This document shows positions 43,240 through 51,778 of a stretch of 64,000 nucleotides of DNA, piece by piece. Numbering within the stretch: position 1 is the first letter of the stretch; every line of letters begins with the position of its first letter. The translations under genes were made by a program, and so were the position numbers. Origin of the DNA: Ambrosia x helenae (taxonomy: Eukaryota > Streptophyta > Magnoliopsida > Asterales > Asteraceae); assembly GCA_030844895.1 (NCBI GenBank), contig CM061232.1, positions 81,238,555-81,302,554 of the forward strand, in the 5' to 3' direction. The notes beneath the pieces are model-generated. The model worked only from the letters and a program-made list of their open reading frames with translations, was not told the DNA's origin and did not search any database.

Positions 43240-43598
43240 AAGTGATAGAGTGCAATATGTTTCGCTCAAAACTAAAGATGAAAGGAAGTTAATTAGGGGT
43301 ATTTTGATGATAACTTGTTGGTCGATTTGGATTGAGAGAAATAATAAGGTGTTTAAAGGAGGTACACCTAGAGTCGTTGAAGTAGTCGCGCGAGTAAAGG
43401 CTTTGGCGTTTATTTGGTTGAAACATAGATCTAGATTTAAAAACATTGTTTGGAATGATTGGGTAAATTATCCTTTGTACACTTTGTAAGGTTTTTTTTT
43501 TTTTTTTTTTTTGGGGGGGGGGGGGGGGGGAACTCCTTGATTTGAGGACTTTCCGGTGTTAATGAAATTTTGGTTAAAAAAAAGTGATAGAGTGCAAT
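43240..43598 (+). mobile_element. 5'-truncated LINE (L1-type) with 17-bp TSD
   Basis: The 17-bp direct repeat AAGTGATAGAGTGCAAT flanks the insert at 43240-43256 and 43582-43598. The insert encodes WSIWIERNNKVFKGGTPRVV, VKALAFIWLKHRSRFKNIVW and NDWVNYPLYTL, the C-terminal end of plant L1 reverse transcriptase proteins, then a stop, a T-run followed by a G-run (about 43492-43530), and a 3' end AATGAAATTTTGGTTAAAAAAA. A long TSD, 5' truncation and an A-tail are the signature of target-primed reverse transcription. Confidence 0.93.
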
Positions 43599-43638
43599 TC
43601 ACATGGTGGATTAATAGTGTAGTTTAATAGCAGAATTA

Positions 43639-43863
43639 GGGGCTGTTTGGTTGATTAAGTGCTGAATCATTAAGAGGTCTGAATGGTTAAGAGACTCTGA
43701 ATGATTAAGTGCTGAATGGTTCAGCTATGTACTAAGTCTGAATGGTTCAGCCCTTAACCTTTCATTCAGAGCCTTTTTTTTAGGTTGAAAAAAACAGTGT
43801 GAATATTTAACCATTCAGAGCTGAATGGTTCAGAGCCTCATTAAGAGGCTACCAAACAGACCC
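43639..43863. mobile_element. Tourist-like PIF/Harbinger MITE (225 bp, TSD TTA)
   Basis: The ends GGGGCTGTTTGG and CCAAACAGACCC form terminal inverted repeats with TTA on both sides (43636-43638, 43864-43866). The interior has repeated CTGAATGGTTCAG words in both orientations and no coding. This matches the size, TIR style and TTA target of Tourist MITEs. Confidence 0.9.
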
Positions 43864-43950
43864 TTAGAGAGTATGTGAGTTGTCACTCTAACATAAATTA
43901 TTAAGATCTCATTAATTATTTAAATAATGATGTAGTTAAATGACTATTAA

Positions 43951-44080
43951 AAAGGGTTGAGGTTGGAACCAATTGGTAAAGCCATTGGAGTTAGGTGTTA
44001 GCGTGATGTTGTCTCCTTTGCAGTCAAGGGTTCGAGCCTCACCGAAGACGGATTTTATATAATTTAACTCGTCTATAACA
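43951..44080 (+). mobile_element. tRNA-derived SINE-like unit with Pol III boxes
   Basis: TTGGTAAAGCCATTGG (43973-43988) resembles an A box and GGGTTCGAGCCTC (44028-44040) closely fits the B box consensus GGTTCGANNCC, at a spacing compatible with an internal RNA polymerase III promoter. It does not fold as a normal tRNA. It heads the tandem repeat family that follows. The 3' end and a target duplication are not clear. Confidence 0.5.
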
Positions 44081-44081
44081 A

Positions 44082-45218
44082 GGTGCAATGTTCGAAACCA
44101 TGACGTCCGGTTAAGGGAAATGGAAAAGATGTTTACCAGTATGATACATATCATTTTTTGTTTTATATCAATTAAATTATTGTTATGAGGTCTCTTTCAA
44201 AAAGTCTATGGGTCACTTAGGTTTCACTTGTATAAATATAATTTCGAAATAATTAAAATATATGTGGTTACTTGAGTCCTTGACGATTGGCTAAATGATC
44301 AAGTGTAAAGTGTTTAAGTTAATATTAAATATTATGTAAGCCTAATCCTATGCTTAGCATCAAACAGTGAGATGGGTGGTCAAACCATTCTCATTGCAAT
44401 GCCAAAAGAAAAACAAAACACCAAAAAAGGTGCAAGGTCCTAACCTTTGACGTCTGGTTGAGGGAATACTAATACATATTAATTTTGGTTTTACATCCAT
44501 CAAACTATTTTTATGCGGTCTCTTTCAAAAAGTCCACGAGTCATTTGGGTTTCAGTTTTCTAAATTACGTTAATTTAAATAAGATAAAACATACGTAGTC
44601 ACTTGAGACCGTAGTCTTTACCTTGCGTTCACCTCCGGTCAAGTTGTGTGACTGTGTCCATGAAGATAGGCTAAATAATCAAGTGTTTAAGTTCATAATA
44701 TAAACATTATTATGTAAGTCTAATACTATGTTAAGCATCAAATAATGAGATGGGTGGTCTTGAACCATTCCCATTGCAATGTCATAAAGAAAACAAAACG
44801 CAAAAGCAAGTTGCAAGGTCCCGAACCCATGACGTTTGGTTGAGGGAATGTTAGGGAAAAGATGTTTACAACTATGGTACATATCAACTTTGGTTTTGAT
44901 AAAATCAAACCATATTTTTTATAGGTCTCTTTCAAAAACTCTACGGGTCACTTAGGTTTCAATTGTATAAATACTATATTAAAATAAATAAATATATATA
45001 CACGCAAGGGCGAAGCTTATTGAGGGCAGGGGAGCCTCAGCCCCCACTAGTTATTGGCCCAATAGCGTAAATTTTTTTGGTTTTATCTAAAAAATTTGTA
45101 TATTTCGAGTCCGACCCCCACTGATTTAAAAAAAATGGGTTTCGTGGCTTTCGATGCCCACCATATAAAAGTTTAAGCTCCGCCTCATCATTTGAGACGG
45201 TAGGCTTTGCCTCAAGTC
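44082..45218 (+). repeat. Diverged ~370-bp tandem repeats (three units plus interrupted fourth)
   Basis: Units can be anchored on GTCTCTTTCAAAAAG (44189-44203, 44518-44532) and GTCTCTTTCAAAAAC (44925-44939), with shared upstream words (GACGTCCGGTTAAGGG, GACGTCTGGTTGAGGG, GACGTTTGGTTGAGGG) and downstream words (AATAATCAAGTGTTTAAGTT). A fourth copy of the downstream part is split by the copia element: it ends at 45218 and resumes at 47578. No coding is seen. Confidence 0.75.
45003..45191. mobile_element. Possible MITE with GGCGGAGCTTA-type ends
   Basis: AGGGCGAAGCTTA on the left and TAAGCTCCGCCTC on the right form imperfect inverted repeats. Comparison with the neighbouring tandem units shows this segment as an extra ~190 bp between ACATACG-like and ATTTGAGAC-like sequence. 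A target duplication is not clear, so class and exact ends are uncertain. Confidence 0.5.
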
Positions 45219-45522
45219 TGTTAGAGCCAATTGGATCGATTACTCACTCAAACACGCTCAAGAACAAAAGAATGAGAATATTGGACACAAAGTCTTTAAA
45301 TCAAAACCACAAATAAAACATTAACCCTACCAATCTATTTATACTAAACCTATACAAGCTTTCCTAAACCAATACTAAAACTCAAATATTAATTATCTAA
45401 TAACTAAAACTATTTATTTAAACTAACAATTATCTCTAATTTAATTCACTAAGAATTATCATAACGACCCTTCAACTTTTGACTTCTTTCACTTTTCACC
45501 CAAACCTATGATTAAACCAACA
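45219..45522 (-). repeat. Copia 3' LTR with unoccupied MITE site
   Basis: This 304-bp LTR is colinear with the 5' LTR. At 45411-45420 (TATTTATTTA) it preserves the empty target site of the Harbinger MITE that sits in the other LTR at 45972. Confidence 0.9.
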
Positions 45523-45545
45523 TTTACCCCCCTTAATCCTAGTTT

Positions 45546-45838
45546 ATGCCCGCTTGTTCCTCACATCAACAGTACCAGCTCTTCAACTCGAGCAAATTGA
45601 GCGACTTCATCCTCCGGTTCTTGCTTAGACCACTCCCACGCATAGTGTCCATACTCTTGGCAATTGTAACATTTAATATGCCTCTTATCTCTATGTGTAT
45701 CTTTTTCCTTTCGATCTTCATTGGATTGGAATCGGCCTCCTTGTCCTCTACAATTACCACGACCTCTTCCTCGACATCAACCTCTTCCATATCCACCTCG
45801 GTCTTGATCAAACTTGCCCTGTTTTGACCTTTCTTGCC
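45546..45838 (-). pseudogene. Copia gag fragment with zinc knuckle
   Basis: In the correct minus-strand frame the fragment reads GKFDQDRGGYGRG, a TGA stop (for CGA), then CRGRGRGNCRGQGGRFQSNE and HIKCYNCQEYGHYAWEW, a CCHC zinc knuckle whose last Cys has become Trp. This RG-rich stretch before the knuckle is typical of copia gag (Tork/Tnt1-like). Another frame over the same bases is longer but meaningless. The fragment is cut at 45838, where the 5' LTR remnant begins. Confidence 0.85.
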
Positions 45839-45971
45839 ACAAAGGCTTTATATTAATCAAAACACAAATAAAACATTAACCCTACCAATCTATTTATACT
45901 AAACCTATACAAGCTTTCCTAAACCAATACTAAAACTCAAATATTAATTATCTAATAACTAAAACTATTTA

Positions 45972-47463
45972 GAGGGTGTTTGGGATTGAGTTTGGAGATG
46001 CAAAAGTGCTTTTGGTCAAAAGTGCTTATTGGCTTATGATTTTTTGAAAAAGAGTTTTAAAAAAAGTGTTTGGATTAGCTTTTGGATGAGAAACGTCAAA
46101 AAGTCAATAAATTGTTGTTTTTTAAGTGTTTCGCTTAACTTATTGTGAATATTGGTTGTATGGGTGGCATATTTGTAATTTTTTTCCAAAAGTCAAAAGC
46201 CAAAAGCCAGGATTTCTAACTTTTCAAAAACAGCTTTTTCACCCTTAAAAGCCAAAAGCCAAAAGTCAAATTAGAAAGTGCTTTTGGGTTACACAAACAG
46301 CTTATTGACTTATTGGCTTTTTGGAAAAACCAATAAGTCATGACTTATAGAAAAATACCCTTTTCTTGAGCAGTTTAAAGTCATCAACTGGAAGAAGCTA
46401 TGTATTTCCTCAAAAAAAATCTAGAGCAACAATAGTTACTAACAAAATTACCATGATAGATGCAACTGCAAATCTAAATCTTCAAATCTCTATGGGAATG
46501 CAAACTCCTAATCGAAGCAATTAAAAAAACTGCACTGCAAATTTTGAAATCATATCGCAACAAGAATCGAGTAAAATAACAAATAAAAAAATGGCATCAA
46601 ACTTCTTTTGAGACATTTCATCAAACATGTAGAGACCATTATTTAAAAATGCTAAAATCGGCAAAAAAAAATTGCAGGAACAAAATGCGATTCATGCTAA
46701 CTTGCTACGCAATTGATCGGTCCATGTCTAACAATGAAAACCACAAAATTAAACAAAAAAGACATAATCCCGCGCTAATAGAATGTAGTGATCTTACAAC
46801 GTTTACTTTTTTGAGTCGTTTAGCCTTCCAAATCAACCTGTCATCACCATCAAACTATTCTATGCAGTGCCTGGGTTCTTGACAGAAGCCTAGCAAACCC
46901 AAAACCACTACGACCGGGTCTTGATTCAGATTGCTACGATAATTGCGTCAATGTATCCGAACGATGTGGTTTTAGTAGTGAATGATAGTTTCTTCAATGA
47001 CCAATGCCGGTGATGAATAATGGTAGGGAGCAGCTTAAAAGATATTGTCTTGATTGAAACGTATGGAGGATTCAATCGCCAAACGGCGACAGTCTTGCAT
47101 TCATACTTGCATTCAATTGCCAGTATGATGAATGATTTTAGGTTAGGGTTTTGGTGGGATATTGTGAAACCGGCGTCTTCGCGTTGGAACCATAAAATAT
47201 AATTTCGGTCAAACAATGATTTAACACCAAACATGACACTCAATTCTTATAGTGTCATGTTTTTTAAAATTTTGACATTAGATTGTTGACACGCAAAAAA
47301 GAGTGTCATTGTTTGACCATTTTTTTTAAAAGACAACGATTTTTTAATGACACGCGCTTTTGCGTGTCATGAATTCTCGCGTGTCATTAAATGTGTGTCA
47401 AGATATGGGTATTTTTCTAGTAGTGTCAATAAGTTGTTTTGAAACTCAATCCCAAACACCCTC
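45972..47463. mobile_element. PIF/Harbinger MITE in the copia LTR, split by a CACTA element
   Basis: The ends GAGGGTGTTTGGGATTGAG and CTCAATCCCAAACACCCTC are perfect inverted repeats. TTA flanks them (45969-45971, 47464-47466), and the sister LTR shows the same site empty. Without the 1088-bp nested insertion the MITE is about 404 bp. AAAAGTGCTT and AAAAGCCAAAAG words fill its interior. It has no coding capacity. Confidence 0.95.
46341..47425. mobile_element. CACTA-type element nested in the MITE (1085 bp, TSD TCA)
   Basis: The right end is GGGTATTTTTCTAGTAGTG, the inverse of CACTACTAGAAAAATACCC. The left end TGACTTATAGAAAAATACCC is a mutated version. TCA flanks both ends (46338-46340, 47426-47428). 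The right subterminal region has repeated GACACGC/GTGTCAT words (47225-47400), as in CACTA elements. There is no transposase. The interior 46400-47200 includes a GC-richer stretch (46880-47180) that might be captured host sequence, but I could not identify it. Confidence 0.88.
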
Positions 47464-47577
47464 TTAATTAAACTAACAGCTATCTCTAATCTAGTTCACT
47501 AAATATTATCAAAACGACCATTCAATTTTTGACTTTTTTTACTTTTCACCTAAACCTAAGATTAAACCAACAAAGTC

Positions 47578-48081
47578 CACGCTGGTCAAAATTTGTCTAT
47601 GAAGATGAGTTAAATAATCAAGTGTTTAGGTTTATATTATAATATTATTACGTAAGCTAGCCTAATGCTATTGATAAACAATAGAAGTATCTTGTTTATT
47701 AGGCGGATCTCATTTTTTTTAAAGAAATATTGCTTTTTACCTTCTCTAAACTTATTCTTAAATCTATAATAGAACCAAAATATTCTACACCACCTTGTAG
47801 TCTTGTACCGATAAACTAAGCCATTCGGTATTTAAGTATCTAGTCGACTTAACATTTGTCGTAGAACAAGGACCACATGAAGGCAATAAGGACTCAGTTA
47901 TCTTGAATATATTTATTAATCAATCAATGCCATGAGCGTGCAACCATGAACCTGCTGGCACTGAGTGTGACAGACTAAACACTGTTTATCTATTTTGCTA
48001 TCCGATGACTCATTATTATCATACATGATGTGACAAAGCTTATAACTTTTTTTAGTACCAATTATAAGGGGAAATTTATAA
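47578..48081. other. Continuation of the tandem repeat unit, then AT-rich spacer
   Basis: 47578-47690 completes the repeat unit broken by the copia element (AATAATCAAGTGTTTAGG). The rest, to 48081, shows no feature I can name. Confidence 0.6.
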
Positions 48082-48916
48082 GGGCACAAAGAAGGGTGCT
48101 CCACTAAACATGTTTTCATTTTACTTATTTCTATCAATCCTGTACTGGCACATCACTTCACTGATTTCCTTCACTGAAACACTTTTTTTGTAGACATCAC
48201 TTCACTGATTCTTTACCCAACTATCAATTATTTTCACACATAATAATAATAATACATATAAGAAAAAAAAAGTCATAACTAAAGAGACTAAGTCTCGTTA
48301 ACAAGAAAATAATAATAAAAAAAAATAGAGATCTTCTAACTAGCATCAGCACAAGCATTTTGAAGAAGAGATCTTGGAGCTAAACATTGGGTTTTCAAGC
48401 ACTAGTTTAGCTTAGTTTAGATTTTGGAAATTTATAGGTAAATGTGAGTTTGGTTTGTCCCACATTGGTGTGGAGATAAAAAATGGATGAGTTTATAAGG
48501 TGAAACCAAATGGAAAAGTTTAAATTCTTTGTGTTACATTATACTCTGGCACCTACCTGCGCACGCAGGGGGGCCCCAAAAATGGGTTTTGGTTCGGGAA
48601 AAATTCTTCAACCAACACGACGCCCGCCAGCATCTTCGGACACGAATGCAGCTCGAAAAAACCCCGGTACGCGTGACGTTGGTTTTTGCTGCTGCTTTCC
48701 ATTTAATTTTAAGGGATAATTTTTTTTATTTTAATTATGGTGTAAAGGATAAAAAATAATAAATTGTGTGAAAGTTGATGCCTACAATCCGTAAACCAGC
48801 ACGGTAACTACAACCAGAATTTGGTTCACGGGACCCCTACCAGCGCGGGTGGCGGCGGTGTTACCATGCTGGTACTGAGGTACCCGTGACCAATTCTGCT
48901 AGCGCCCCGTCCCCCC
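48082..48916. mobile_element. Non-autonomous TWA-target element, copy 1 (835 bp, TSD TAA)
   Basis: It begins GGGCACAAAGAAGGGTGCTCC and ends AGCGCCCCGTCCCCCC, flanked by TAA at 48079-48081 and 48917-48919. Imperfect inverted ends and a TWA target suggest PIF/Harbinger affinity. The left subterminal part repeats CACTGAWW words (CCACTAAAC, TTCACTGATTTC, TTCACTGAAACAC). The right part holds two interleaved inverted repeats (ACCAGCACGGTAAC with GTTACCATGCTGGT; TTGGTTCACGGG with CCCGTGACCAA). No transposase. Confidence 0.72.
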
Positions 48917-48951
48917 TAATATGACTAAATTAAGATGTTTGAAATTTCTTA

Positions 48952-49105
48952 GGGCAGAAGGGGTGCTCCACTGAACATGTTTTCACTTCACTGATTTCTA
49001 CCAATCCTGCACTGCCACATCACTTCACTAATTTCCTTCACTGAAACACTTTTTTGTAGGCAGCACTCCACTGATTCTTTACCCAACTATCAATTATTTC
49101 CACAC

Positions 49106-49168
<63 letters not shown>

Positions 49169-49811
49169 GTACATATAAGAAAAAAAAAAAAAGTCATAAC
49201 TAAAGAGACTTAAGTCTCGTTAACAAGAAAATAATAATAATAAAAAAAAAGTAGAGATCTTCGAACAAGCATCGGCACAAGCATTTTGGAGAAGAGATCT
49301 TGGAGCTAAACATTGGGTTTTGAAGCACTAGTTTAGCTTCGTTTAGATTTTGGAAATTTATAAGTAAATGTGAGTTTGGTTTGTCCCACATTGGTGGGGA
49401 GATAAAAAATGGATGAGTTTATAAGGTGAAACCAAATGGAAGAGATTAAATTCTTTGTGTTACATTATACTCTGGCACCTACCCACGCGCGCAGGGGGGT
49501 GCAAAAAATGGGTTCTGGTTCGGGAAAAATTCTTCAACCAACGCGATGCCCGCATCTGCGGACACGAATACAGCTCGAAAAAACCCGAGTACCCGTGACG
49601 TTGATAATTTTTTTTTAATTATGGTGTAAAGGTGGTGTAAAGGATAAAAAAAATAATAAATTGTGTGAAAGTTTGTGCCCACAATCCGTGAACCAGCACG
49701 GTAACTACAACCAGAATTTGGTTTGCGGGACCCCTACCAGCGTGGGTGGCGACGGTGTTACCGTGCTGGTGCTGAGGTACCCGTGACCAATTCTGGTAGC
49801 GCCTCGTCCCC
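48952..49811. mobile_element. Same element, copy 2 (860 bp, TSD TTA)
   Basis: GGGCAGAAGGGGTGCTCC to GCGCCTCGTCCCC with TTA on both sides (48949-48951, 49812-49814). It is colinear with copy 1 throughout but carries its own target duplication, so the pair are two independent insertions 35 bp apart, not a simple tandem duplication. A (TAA) run at 49107-49167 is expanded to about 20 units against about 5 in copy 1 (48241-48254). Confidence 0.72.
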
Positions 49812-49814
49812 TTA

Positions 49815-50600
49815 TACCGGAAATGAAATAAAACCCTTTGATTAAATATGATTAAAAATTAATATTAATATTGATCATTAAACCAAACTTGGATAAGTGG
49901 TAAGAGAATTACGAGTTAGAATTTTTAATTCGTGTTTTTAAAACATAAGATAAAATTATTAAACAACAAATAACTTCTTTTGTCATTTATTTCCCTCACG
50001 CATCTCCAGTAATTCATCTCTCTCATCTTGGATTGTCCAAATTGATCAACACTTAAATCAAACAAATCTCAGAGATACGCTCATTTGATTTCGACTTGGT
50101 TCTTTTTGTAAATAAGCCAAGCATAAGCAAATGCATACTCATCAGGGTTGGGCCCTTATGGTGGCCGAGATGGCCACCGGGTTGAGATCCGTAATTGTCA
50201 GGGGCGAAATTTAAAAAAAATAATAATTCCTATATATATGTATTTTTTTCTTAAATAAACTCAAATCTTGTTAAGTTGTTAACCTATAACACATTTATAA
50301 GCTCAATACCCAATCTAATACCATGATTTTGCTAATTGTTATGTTTATTATCATAACTATAACCGTCATACATAAAATTTAGTTTAAATTATTTAATTCT
50401 TTAAAATGTAAGAGTCATATTCTTTAATGGCTTGAATAGGGCACTCAAATTCTCAGACGCCTCTGATGCTCACATATAGACACCCAATGATGAAACAATA
50501 AACTGTTAGCCAAGCTACGATAAAAAATTTAGATATCATTTTGTTTAATATTCATCGCTTATCATGGTGTGCGATACTTACTGAATTATATGCGTATCCC
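49815..50600. other. AT-rich spacer, nothing recognised
   Basis: No coding or clear element ends. GGTGGCCGAGATGGCCACC at 50159-50177 is an isolated inverted repeat. Confidence 0.6.
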
Positions 50601-51065
50601 AGTGCAATGCGCAGGACCCAAAGTTACTTTGAAGATGTAAAAAGTGGAAAAAAAATGTAGGATCGTGTTTCGAACAAGAAAAGATGTATCACACACGTTT
50701 CGGATTAAAGACTGAATCAATAACCCAATTAGTTGTTATAGGTGAGTGTTTAAGGAGAGGATAATAATATGGAGAGCACACACACAAAGGGCTGTAACTT
50801 GTATATTGGCAAAAGTTTTTAAAACAAGCTAAGGCATGGGGTATTTATAGGCCATGTGCCATACGCCTGATACAAGGGACCCGTAGGGCTCTATACGCGT
50901 ACACAGAGCACACGTATGAACCAGTCATAGGTGTATGGCACATTACAATTTACCATAATATCCCTAAAGCCTATACAATCACCAAAACGAGCCTAGAACG
51001 TACTTAAACATGATTCGACTAAGATATCCGAGCTAGGGACATATCCGAAGGGTGGATCTACAGAT
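50601..51065 (-). repeat. SIRE/copia-like 3' LTR (edges approximate)
   Basis: On the minus strand CCAGCTAGGTCCAAAGGGGA, a polypurine tract of the CAAAGGGG type, precedes TGTAGATCCACCC near 51060. A TATA box (CCTATAAATACC) lies near 50838-50853. ATACG-containing words (CATACGTGTG, TACGCGTATAG, CAGGCGTATGG) are repeated just upstream of it. The outer end is not defined because no second LTR of this family is present. Confidence 0.5.
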
Positions 51066-51778
51066 TCCCCTTTGGACCTAGCTGGATATTTACAAAAACA
51101 AGCAAACAAACACAAAAACATACGGTAACCAAATCCCGTCTTCACAAACTAGCAACCGATCTTCACTCTTCAATCACACACAACTTGTACCAATCACATC
51201 CCGCGTGAATCTTCTTAGCGGCGCAGTATCTGACCATCTTCTGAAATCTGACACCTTGATCTGCATCTTGATCCTTGAAATGGATCTGATTCTTGTTCAG
51301 CATTTGCATGTCTTATTTAGATAGATTCTTCAGCCACATAGGATCCCAAACCTGTATCTTTCTGCAAATTTTGGGATCGTTTTTTAAAACAATGACTGCT
51401 TTGGTCGTCAGATAGGCGTAGTACTAGAAGATAAACTTATCCTAGAAATCCTGCTCCATCGGCATAAGTGGGATCTTTGTCATAATCTACGGATGGGTAA
51501 TCTTCTGTTTCCAAATGGGCTTACCATTGATGTGAAGCACTTTTTCAGTCTAGTAGCTCTTTGGATACTGAGGCTTTATGTATACTGAGGCTTTATGTAT
51601 ACCCACTTCGTGTTGCTCTCTCTTTCTAGCAAACCTTTGTACATCTCCAGTATGGTAAGGACTAGATCTTGTAGATACTAGCAAAGTATAGAATGTCGGT
51701 CTCGAGCTTTATCCTAATAACATTGAACTGAGCCACAAACATCCAGCTGACAATGTTACCAGACATGAGATTTCATTT
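51066..51778 (-). other. 3' decayed coding / UTR of the env-like locus
   Basis: Between the last readable frame and the PPT there are minus-strand coding traces without a continuous frame. No independent feature. Confidence 0.45.

Larger units (their letters stand above)
45219..47572 (-). mobile_element. Internally deleted Ty1/copia element, TSD AAGTC
   Basis: On the minus strand: 5' LTR (47572 down to 45838, itself interrupted), a gag fragment, a PPT (ATTAAGGGGGGTAAA) and a 304-bp 3' LTR (45522-45219) from TGTTGGTTTAATC to GGCTCTAACA. AAGTC flanks both ends (45214-45218, 47573-47577), and removing the element rejoins a tandem repeat unit. The 5' LTR lacks its last ~67 bp, and the PBS and start of gag are missing, so one deletion removed that segment; pol is also absent. 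The LTR has a TATAAATAG promoter box on the minus strand near 45346. Confidence 0.9.

Noticed and set aside
43973..44040. Genuine tRNA gene
   Set aside because: A and B boxes are present but a cloverleaf acceptor stem and anticodon arm cannot be formed.
45566..45811. 81-codon acidic minus-strand ORF
   Set aside because: It is an out-of-frame reading of the copia gag fragment, whose true frame shows the zinc knuckle.
27206..47577. Identical TSD AAGTC for the Tekay complex and the copia element
   Set aside because: The insertions are of different families in unrelated hosts; a shared 5-mer (and a similar next few bases) is likely chance. Noted, not interpreted.
49876..49930. GGATAAGTGGTAAGAG as a SINE A box
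   Set aside because: No B box follows and no tail or duplication is visible.
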